In this document: positions 10,601 to 16,951 of the stretch, piece after piece | How the letters are laid out: each line of letters opens with the position of its first letter | How positions within the stretch are numbered: position 1 is the first letter of the stretch | Origin: Pseudomonas berkeleyensis | Lineage (GTDB): Bacteria; Pseudomonadota; Gammaproteobacteria; Pseudomonadales; Pseudomonadaceae | Reading direction: 5' to 3' | DNA: 64,000 nt | Assembly: GCF_014109765.1 (NCBI RefSeq) | Contig: NZ_CP059139.1 | Coordinates: 310,001 to 374,000 of the forward strand | Made by a program: the position numbers and the translations under genes | Notes under the pieces: model-generated | What the model was told of the DNA's origin: nothing | The model's database searches: none | Seen by the model: only the letters and a program-made list of their open reading frames with translations

Positions 10601-11825
10601 AATGCAGAGCGTCGATGTCGCGATCATCGGTGGCGGCCCGGCCGGCCTGGCGGCTGCCGTGGAGCTGCGGCGCCAGGGCATCGACGAAGTGGTGGTGATC
10701 GAACGCGAAGCGGCCGCCGGTGGCATTCCTCGTCACTGCGGGCATCCGCCGTTCGGCTTCCGCGAATACGGCCGAATCTACAGCGGGCCGGACTACGCGC
10801 AGCGCAACGTCGAAGAGGCGGAAAAGGCCGGGGTGCGCATCCTGCTCAGGCACAGCGTTACTCGACTGGCCACCGGCGGTTGCATCGAGGGCGTGTCCCC
10901 GGAAGGCACATTCCGCCTCCAGGCCAGGCGCGTGCTGCTGGCGACCGGGGCGCGTGAAGTGCCGCGCTCCGCGCGTCTGCTGGGCGGGGATCGGCCGGTT
11001 GGCGTCATCAACACCGGCGCGTTGCAGTCCTATCTGTATCTGCAGCACCTGAAACCCTTCGAGCGCCCGCTGATCGTCGGCACCGAGCTGGTCAGTCTGT
11101 CAGCCGTACTCAGCTGCCGTCGGGCCGGTATCAAGCCAGTGGCGATGGTCGAACGCAACGCGCGGGCGACTGCGCGCTGGCCCTTGTCGTTGTTCCCGCG
11201 ACTGTGTGGCGTGCCGATGCACTATGGTGCCGAACTGGTGCAGATCAACGGTCTTGGCCGGGTCGAATCGGCCAGCGTCAGGCTCGCCAGTGGCGAGGTA
11301 CGCGAGTTCGAGTGCGACGGCGTGCTGTTGACCGGCGAGTTCACGCCCGAGTCGAGCCTGGCACGCATGAGCGACCTGCGCATAGACAGCAAAAGTGGTG
11401 GGCCGGTGATCGACCAATTCGGGCGTTGCTCGGATCCTGTCTATTTCGCGGCCGGTAATCTGCTGCGCCCGATCGAGACCGCGGGCTGGTCGTTCCGCGA
11501 AGGGCGACGCGTTGCGGGGCTGATCGTGCAGGATCTGCATGGCGAGCTGCCGCTCATCGAAGAGGGTGTCGCTGTCCGCTGTGGTAGCGCCCTGAAACTC
11601 TGCGTGCCCCAGGTGCTGGTGCCGGGGGCTGTTGCAGGGCTCAGGCACCTGCAACTACGGGTCAGTACGGCCACTTCGGGGCAACTGGTGGTGCGGGCCG
11701 ATGGTCGGGACATCTGGTCAAAACCGCGATCCTGTCTGCCCGAGCGGCGCATGCTGGTGCCCATAGCCGAGCTGGGAATTCCCGAGGGAACCCGGCAACT
11801 CGAAGTCGACTTCATTCGCCGTTAA
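10587..11825 (+). CDS. NAD(P)/FAD-dependent oxidoreductase, partner of GlpA-like subunit
   Basis: The protein has 412 residues from ATG 10587 inside the end of the upstream gene. It has a pyridine nucleotide-disulfide oxidoreductase-type fold: VAIIGGGPAGLAAAVELRR (about 11-29), VLLATGAREVPR (second dinucleotide strand) and DPVYFAAGNLLRPIETAGW near residues 287-305, which closes the FAD site. Proteins of this type are found beside BFD-containing GlpA-like subunits and FGGY kinases in other bacteria. It could pass electrons from the partner flavin and [2Fe-2S] centre to a pyridine nucleotide or quinone. About 75 C-terminal residues form an extra beta-rich domain. The small DUF1667/GlpC-type third subunit seen elsewhere is absent. 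Confidence 0.78.
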   Translation: MRTTEMQSVDVAIIGGGPAGLAAAVELRRQGIDEVVVIEREAAAGGIPRHCGHPPFGFREYGRIYSGPDYAQRNVEEAEKAGVRILLRHSVTRLATGGCIEGVSPEGTFRLQARRVLLATGAREVPRSARLLGGDRPVGVINTGALQSYLYLQHLKPFERPLIVGTELVSLSAVLSCRRAGIKPVAMVERNARATARWPLSLFPRLCGVPMHYGAELVQINGLGRVESASVRLASGEVREFECDGVLLTGEFTPESSLARMSDLRIDSKSGGPVIDQFGRCSDPVYFAAGNLLRPIETAGWSFREGRRVAGLIVQDLHGELPLIEEGVAVRCGSALKLCVPQVLVPGAVAGLRHLQLRVSTATSGQLVVRADGRDIWSKPRSCLPERRMLVPIAELGIPEGTRQLEVDFIRR

Positions 11826-11852
11826 CAGCCTCTGCCGAGGGGAGTTAAAACC

Positions 11853-13268
11853 TTGCGTATCGCAGCTCTAGACCAGGGAACCACCAGCACCCGCGTGCTG
11901 GTGGTTTCACACAACGGCAGCGCCGACATTCAGCTCGCCTTGCGCCATCAGCAGCATCATCCTCACCCGGGCTGGGTCGAGCATGATCCGCTGGAGCTGC
12001 TGAACAACCTGCAGCGCTGCCTCGAAGCGACCGGCCGGGTGGATGCCATCGGCCTGGCCAACCAGGGGGAAAGTTGCCTGGCCTGGGATGCTCGCACTGG
12101 CGAGCCGTTGTCACCGGTGATCGTCTGGCAGGACAACCGTACCGCCGACGAGATCAATCGCCTGCGCGCGGAGAGTGGCGAAGCCCTGACCCTGGAGCGC
12201 GCCGGGCTGCCGCTCGACCCTTATTTCTCCGCCTCCAAGCTGGCCTGGATTCTGCGCAACCTGCCTGCTGCTCAGCAGGCCCAGCGTGAAGGCCGGCTGC
12301 GCCTGGGCACCACCGATGCGTATTTCCTGGATCGCCTGACCGGGGTCTTCGCCACGGACGTCACCACCGCCTCGCGTACCTCGCTGATGAACCTGGCCAC
12401 CGCGCAATGGGATCCCGAGTTGTGCGCGCTGTTTGGCGTGCCGCTCGAAGCCTTGCCGGAGATCCGCGATACCGTCGGGCATTTCGGCGAGATCGGTGCC
12501 ACGCCGGTGACCGCCTCGCTGGTCGATCAGCAGGCCTCGCTCTACGGCCACGGCTGCCGCAACCCCGGCGATGCGAAGATCACCTTCGGTACCGGCGCCT
12601 TCGCGCTGACGCTGACTGGCGAGGAGATCATTCGCGCACCCGAGAAGGGCCTGCTGGCGACCATCGCCTGGCAGATCGACGGCAAGCCGCAGTACGCCAT
12701 GGACGGGGGTGTGTACGACGCCAGTGCTGCGGTCGAGTGGGCTGGCCGGCTGGGGCTGTTCAACGACTTTTCCGAGCTGGCGGCCTTCGACCAGCCACCG
12801 GCCATCGGTCGGCAACTGGCCTTCGTGCCGGCGCTTTCAGGCCTTGCCTGCCCGCACTGGGATCGCAGCGCGGCCGCGCTGTGGGTTGGCATGAACGCCG
12901 CCACCAGCCGGCAGGACATGTGCCAGGCGCTGTTGGAGGGCGTGGCGCTGCGCAGTGTCGAGGTGATTTCGGCGATGGACGGGTTTCTCAACGTCACCGA
13001 CCAGTTGTCCATCGATGGTGGCCTGGCGCGCAGTCCTTACTTCGCCCAGTTCCTCGCCGATGCCCTGCAGCGTTGCATCGTGACTCAGCGCTTCGACGAA
13101 CTGACGGCCTTCGGTTGCGCGGCGCTGGCGGCTCGGGGCGTAGGGGTCGACCTTGCGCCGCCGCGCAACACCAGCACCAGCTTCCGGCCGAAGGTCGAGG
13201 CCGGTGTCGCCCGCCAGTGGCGTGAGACATTCGCCGATGCGGTGACCCGTTGCCGTAGCTGGCGCTGA
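11853..13268 (+). CDS. FGGY-family carbohydrate kinase, glycerol-kinase-like
   Basis: The protein has 471 residues with a TTG start at 11853 behind GAGGGGAG. FGGY kinases phosphorylate a terminal hydroxyl of sugars or polyols with ATP. DQGTTSTR (7-14) is the N-terminal phosphate loop; LPLDPYFSASKLAWIL matches the glycerol kinase stretch holding the substrate tyrosine; D225-Q-Q in VDQQASLYG is the catalytic base region; SIDGGLARSPYFAQ is the C-terminal ATP region. The GlpK motif NQRE, whose arginine contacts glycerol, reads N70-Q-G-E73 here. Glycerol is therefore doubtful as substrate. It follows the flavoprotein pair by 27 bases and looks co-transcribed with it. It is about 30 residues shorter than typical GlpK. 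Confidence 0.82.
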   Translation: MRIAALDQGTTSTRVLVVSHNGSADIQLALRHQQHHPHPGWVEHDPLELLNNLQRCLEATGRVDAIGLANQGESCLAWDARTGEPLSPVIVWQDNRTADEINRLRAESGEALTLERAGLPLDPYFSASKLAWILRNLPAAQQAQREGRLRLGTTDAYFLDRLTGVFATDVTTASRTSLMNLATAQWDPELCALFGVPLEALPEIRDTVGHFGEIGATPVTASLVDQQASLYGHGCRNPGDAKITFGTGAFALTLTGEEIIRAPEKGLLATIAWQIDGKPQYAMDGGVYDASAAVEWAGRLGLFNDFSELAAFDQPPAIGRQLAFVPALSGLACPHWDRSAAALWVGMNAATSRQDMCQALLEGVALRSVEVISAMDGFLNVTDQLSIDGGLARSPYFAQFLADALQRCIVTQRFDELTAFGCAALAARGVGVDLAPPRNTSTSFRPKVEAGVARQWRETFADAVTRCRSWR

Positions 13269-13276
13269 GGCAGCGC

Positions 13277-14083
13277 TCAGCGCTTCAGGCCCGCGCCCAG
13301 CGGGCCTGACTCCATCCGGCTCAATGCAGGCGCTTCGTGCACCTCGACGTGGGCAGCCTGCAGGGCCTCGGCCAATGCCCCCAACGGCTTGCGATCCGTG
13401 ATCAGGCGGTCGATACGGCTCAGCGGGAAGACCTCGAAAAGCGCCCGGCGGCCCATCTTCGACGAGTCGGCGATGACCGTCAGGTAGCGGGTTCTGGCGA
13501 TCATCGCCCGGGTGATCTCGGCCTCTTCGATGGAGAAGTCGAAGGCGCCGTCCGGGTTGAGGGCGCCGATGGTGACCACCGCATGCTCGGCGTTGAACCG
13601 GGCAATCTGCTCCAAGGCCAGGGCGCCGGTGTTCTGTGCGGACTCGGGGCGGTACTCACCGCCGATCATGAACACGCGATTGCCACTGGCGCCGATGCTG
13701 GTGGCGATCTGCAGTGAGTTGGTGATCACGGTGATGCGGCTCAGGCGGGCCAGCTCGCGCGCGAAGAACAGCGTCGTGGTGCCCGTGTCGATCAGAATGC
13801 TGTCGCCCGGTGCGTAAAGCCCCGCGGCATAGCGGGCGACGGCTTTCTTCTCGCTGGCGAACTCGTTCATCCGCGTCTGGAAGGCGTTTTCATGCTCGCC
13901 GCTGGGCGGCAGGGAGGCGCCGCCGTGGTACTTGGTCACCTGGCCGTTGTCGGCCAGTTCGGCGAGGTCGCGGCGAATGGTTTCCTGCGAGGTGCCCAGG
14001 TTTCGGGCCAGTTCATCCACCGAAATCCTCTCGCGCTGGCGAAGCAGTTCGAGAATGTGTTGCCGTCGTTCACTGGGGCGCAT
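13277..14083 (-). CDS. DeoR-family transcriptional regulator, GlpR-like
   Basis: The protein has 268 residues. A winged helix-turn-helix at about 3-58 includes ISVDELARNLGTSQETIRRDL, the DeoR signature. The C-terminal sugar-phosphate sensor domain shows ILIDTGTTTLFFAREL, VITNSLQIA and MIGGEYRPESAQNTG, the isomerase-like fold that binds phosphorylated effectors. It converges on the kinase (8-base gap) and diverges from the EutH-like permease, so it is the natural local repressor of both arms. The effector is likely the phosphorylated product of the kinase; that is inference. Confidence 0.85.
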   Translation of the reverse strand: MRPSERRQHILELLRQRERISVDELARNLGTSQETIRRDLAELADNGQVTKYHGGASLPPSGEHENAFQTRMNEFASEKKAVARYAAGLYAPGDSILIDTGTTTLFFARELARLSRITVITNSLQIATSIGASGNRVFMIGGEYRPESAQNTGALALEQIARFNAEHAVVTIGALNPDGAFDFSIEEAEITRAMIARTRYLTVIADSSKMGRRALFEVFPLSRIDRLITDRKPLGALAEALQAAHVEVHEAPALSRMESGPLGAGLKR

Positions 14084-14494
14084 ATCGCATCCTGAAGCTG
14101 TTACCGGGCCGCCACATAACGGGGCGAGGTTGTGTTACCTCGGCACACCTTTGAGGCGAAAGAAGAGAACGGAGTCGCTGGGCTGGCGGGGGCAAGGGCA
14201 CGGGTTGCGGGTTTCGTGCTTTCACGCCTCGGCGTCCAGCGCCGTCGTTGCGGGCATTATAGATGGAACTCACAGGAATGCTGACTGAACTGGTGGTTAT
14301 CAACGGTCATTCCCACATTTAAACCTCAAAATGGCATGCATAGTGGTTGCTATTACGGTGTCTCACAGGGTTGGTCGAGACGGCTCGCGAGAGCGACGAG
14401 AACGAGAGAACACGCCTCTGCGTGAGAGGCGCCATATAGAAAGAACCTTGCGTTGGCGGTCTGGGCGTCAAGTAAGAAGACTAGGGTGAATGTG
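14084..14494. promoter_or_regulatory. Divergent control region between DeoR-like regulator and EutH-like permease
   Basis: This gap has 411 bases and no convincing gene. A hairpin CGCCTCT-GCGTG-AGAGGCG lies at 14413-14431 in the probable leader of the permease gene. The A/T-richer tract at about 14300-14355 (CATTTAAACCTCAAAATGGCATGCATAG) is a plausible promoter/operator zone. I could not define a DeoR operator. Confidence 0.45.
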
Positions 14495-15727
14495 ATGGCA
14501 GAGTTCGGAAACTTCGTTATCTACCTGATAATGATCGGCGCAGTGGTGGGGGCTTTCGCTTCGGTGGTTCAGCCACAGAGCGGGCTGGGGAAGGAATTCG
14601 TCAACGGCATCCACTCCATCGGGCCGGTGTTTCTCGCACAGGCAGGGATCATGATTTCGATCCCCTATCTGTCGAAGCTGATTTCGCTGGTGCTCGGCCC
14701 GTACTTCGCGGCCATGGGTTCGGACGTGTCGATCGCGGCCCTGTCCATCATCGCCGTGGACATGGGCGGTTATCAGTTGGCCGATGCGCTGACGGCTAAC
14801 CGTGACATGTGGATCGCCGCGATGATCGTCGGCTACACCTCCGGGGCGACCATCGTGTACCTGATCCCGGTCGGGCTGATGATGCTCGAGCGCAAGGATC
14901 ACAAGTACCTGGCCCTCGGTGCCATGGCCGGCCTGATCAGCATCCCCTTCGCGGTGCTGGCGGCGCTGATGATGATCACCCTGTTCAACCTGCCGGTGCG
15001 CGACATCGTCTCGACCAGTTCGCAGGCCACGCATCTGCTGACCCTCGACTTCGTCGGTGCGCTGAAACTGCTGGCGCCGCTGTTCGTCTTCTGCTTCCTG
15101 CTCGCCGCCGGCCTGCGCTACCGCGCGACCATGATGGTCAACGGCTTCCTGATCTTCGGCAAGCTGATGGACGCTTTCATCAAGATGATCCTGGCCTTCG
15201 CCATCGTCGAGCATTTCACCGGGTTCTTCTCGAAGACCGTGGGCTGGGGCTTCGACCCGATGTTCGCCGACGAGAAGGAGCTGTTCCGCGCCATCGAGAT
15301 CGCCGGCTACATCGGCATCATGCTCGCCGGCACTTTCCCGATCTGCTACCTGTTCAACAAGTACTGCCGTCGTCCGATGGAAATGCTCGGCCGCCAGCTG
15401 GGCCTCTCCGCCCCCGGCGCCGCCGCCTTCGTCATGGTGCTGGCGAACATCATCGCCGTGTACCACATGTTCAAGAGCATGAATGCCCGCGACAAGGTGC
15501 TGTGCGTCGCCATGGGCGTTTGCGCCCAGGCCACCATCGGCGATCACCTGGCCTTCACCGCCAACTTCCAGCCCTCGCTGATCATGCCGATCCTGCTGGC
15601 CAAGCTGTTCGGTGGCCTGCTGGCGGTCTTCATCGCCGTGAAGATCTCCGTCCCGGCCGCCAACCGCTATGAGGCCGAGGAGCGCAAAGCCGAGCCCGTC
15701 GGCAACTCCGAGCTGAGCCCCGCCTGA
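14495..15727 (+). CDS. EutH-like ethanolamine permease family protein
   Basis: The protein has 410 residues from ATG 14495; an in-frame TTG at 14453 would add 14 unlikely residues. About ten hydrophobic segments run through the chain. EutH-family stretches are IIAVDMGGYQLADAL (about 87-101), SGATIVYLIPVGLMMLE (about 119-135) and KYLALGAMAGLISIP (about 139-153). EutH moves ethanolamine across the inner membrane. No ethanolamine ammonia-lyase or microcompartment gene is in the window, so this copy may carry another small amino alcohol or polyol. It diverges from the DeoR-like regulator and is followed by the DUF1937 gene. Confidence 0.8.
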   Translation: MAEFGNFVIYLIMIGAVVGAFASVVQPQSGLGKEFVNGIHSIGPVFLAQAGIMISIPYLSKLISLVLGPYFAAMGSDVSIAALSIIAVDMGGYQLADALTANRDMWIAAMIVGYTSGATIVYLIPVGLMMLERKDHKYLALGAMAGLISIPFAVLAALMMITLFNLPVRDIVSTSSQATHLLTLDFVGALKLLAPLFVFCFLLAAGLRYRATMMVNGFLIFGKLMDAFIKMILAFAIVEHFTGFFSKTVGWGFDPMFADEKELFRAIEIAGYIGIMLAGTFPICYLFNKYCRRPMEMLGRQLGLSAPGAAAFVMVLANIIAVYHMFKSMNARDKVLCVAMGVCAQATIGDHLAFTANFQPSLIMPILLAKLFGGLLAVFIAVKISVPAANRYEAEERKAEPVGNSELSPA

Positions 15728-15734
15728 TTTACCC

Positions 15735-15750
15735 GGGGGCTCCGGCCCCC
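15735..15750 (+). terminator. GC hairpin between permease and DUF1937 gene
   Basis: GGGGGC-TCCG-GCCCCC forms a six-pair stem with a stable UCCG-type tetraloop eight bases after the permease stop. No T run follows. It may tune expression of the DUF1937 gene relative to the permease rather than terminate fully. Confidence 0.4.
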
Positions 15751-15776
15751 GACTCCCCCGTAGAAAGAGGTTCGTC

Positions 15777-16133
15777 ATGCGTAAGATTTTTCTCGCCTGC
15801 CCCTACAGTCATGCCGATTCGGAGGTCGTTCATGAACGCTTCCTGGCATGCAACGTGGTGGCGGCGACCATCATCGAGTCAGGTCACTGCGTGTTCAGCC
15901 AGGTGTCCATGTCTCACCCGATCAACCTGGCGTTCGAGAACCGCGACAGCGCCGTCATCGGTAAGCTCTGGGGCCCCGTGGATGCCGTGTTCATGGAGGC
16001 CATGGAGGAGCTGATCATTCTGGACTTGCCCGGCTGGGATCTGAGCTCCGGAATCAAGCGCGAGATCGCCTTCTTCGAGCAGAAGGGGCGCCCGGTCAGC
16101 CTGTGGTCGAAGGTGGCCGCGCAGTTCGAGTGA
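15777..16133 (+). CDS. DUF1937-family protein, nucleoside 2-deoxyribosyltransferase-like fold
   Basis: The protein has 118 residues and starts at ATG 15777 behind GAAAGAGG. The N terminus RKIFLACPYSH is the first strand and loop of small Rossmann-like proteins related to nucleoside 2-deoxyribosyltransferases. The C-terminal GWDLSSGIKREIAFFEQ (about 83-99) holds the Asp...Gly...Glu pattern where that superfamily has its catalytic glutamate. The family has no assigned function that I know of. It sits 49 bases after the EutH-like permease on the same strand, which suggests a job in the same pathway, perhaps on an N-glycoside or ribosyl compound; this is inference. Confidence 0.75.
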   Translation: MRKIFLACPYSHADSEVVHERFLACNVVAATIIESGHCVFSQVSMSHPINLAFENRDSAVIGKLWGPVDAVFMEAMEELIILDLPGWDLSSGIKREIAFFEQKGRPVSLWSKVAAQFE

Positions 16134-16140
16134 GTTGTGC

Positions 16141-16164
16141 CCGGGTTCCGCCAGTCGAACCCGG
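16141..16164 (+). terminator. Hairpin after the DUF1937 gene
   Basis: CCGGGTTC and GAACCCGG form a perfect eight-pair stem with an eight-base loop, starting seven bases after the stop. It lacks a clear T run, so it is only a probable terminator. Confidence 0.45.
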
Positions 16165-16248
16165 CTCGTTCCCCGTGTTCTTCCAGTGCAGCACCCTCGC
16201 TGCCTGGAAGGCTGTCCCCGCCGCGCGACGCTCGCCGTCGGCCTTCCT

Positions 16249-16731
16249 TCAGGCGCTCTTGTTGAGCCTGCGCAGGATATCCCTGGGAATGCCTCGGGTA
16301 TCCAGTGGCATCCTGTCCGGCGCGGGTTCCAGGCCGAGTTCGTAGAGCCAGTTGAGTGCGTACTCGCGCAGTTGCTTGAGTTCGTAGGCTTGCCACTGTT
16401 CGCGGATCGCCGGAAAAGCCTCGATCTCGTAGTCGAACGAGCGCAGCGGCTTGCGACTGGTCAGCGCGGCGCTGAGCAGTGGGTGGGCGTGCAGGTCATC
16501 GAGGGTGAACAGGAAGGACTCGCGCATGGCCACGCGCTGCGGCACGTCGAGGTTGGGTATCTGGGTGTAGCGATCCGGGTCGAGTTCCACCTGCTGGCGC
16601 TCGTCGCTGTACTGATCGTCCGGCGACAGGGTTAGAACGCTACCGCTTTCCAGATCCAGCCAGTTCTCCTGCTGTTCACGGCCATTGATCAGTTGAGTCA
16701 GGGCGTCGAGGTCGAGCGTGAAAGTGCGCAT
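16249..16731 (-). CDS. UPF0158-family conserved protein
   Basis: The protein has 160 residues from ATG 16731 (MRTFTLDLDAL); an upstream in-frame ATG at 16800 adds 23 residues unlike the family. The N-terminal half matches the UPF0158 pattern of an acidic strand (WLDLESGSVL), then a Tyr/Ile-rich stretch (RYTQIPNLD) and a helical C-terminal half (RKPLRSFDYEIEAFPAIREQW). It lacks signal peptide and membrane segments, so it is cytoplasmic. No function is established for the family to my knowledge. It lies between the accessory block and rep. Confidence 0.7.
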   Translation of the reverse strand: MRTFTLDLDALTQLINGREQQENWLDLESGSVLTLSPDDQYSDERQQVELDPDRYTQIPNLDVPQRVAMRESFLFTLDDLHAHPLLSAALTSRKPLRSFDYEIEAFPAIREQWQAYELKQLREYALNWLYELGLEPAPDRMPLDTRGIPRDILRRLNKSA

Positions 16732-16854
16732 GGTTTCAGTCCCTGTTTCTGAACGATGTTTTCTTCTGACTGGCAAATATGGCGAGGGTGCCAGTGGCAT
16801 TGACGTAGTGGGCTGAAGCGAATCGCCGCCCGGCCCACCCTACGCTGTGTATGG

Positions 16855-16951
16855 GTGGAGTAGGGTGGGCTTCAGCCCACCAGACAGCAGTACCCGGCTT
16901 CAGTGGAGTAGGGTGGGCTTTAGCCCACCAGACAGCAATTCCCAGGCTTCA
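16855..16951. repeat. Two tandem 48-base copies of a palindromic repeat
   Basis: Unit one (16855-16902) and unit two (16903-16951) both read GTGGAGTAGGGTGGGCTT, C/T, AGCCCACCAGACAGCA and then a similar tail ending GGCTTCA. Each holds the hairpin GGTGGGCT-AGCCCACC. The final TCA of unit two is the complement of the rep stop codon. A partial inverted copy (GGGCTGAAGCG...GGCCCACCCTAC) lies just before at 16808-16842. Confidence 0.8.
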
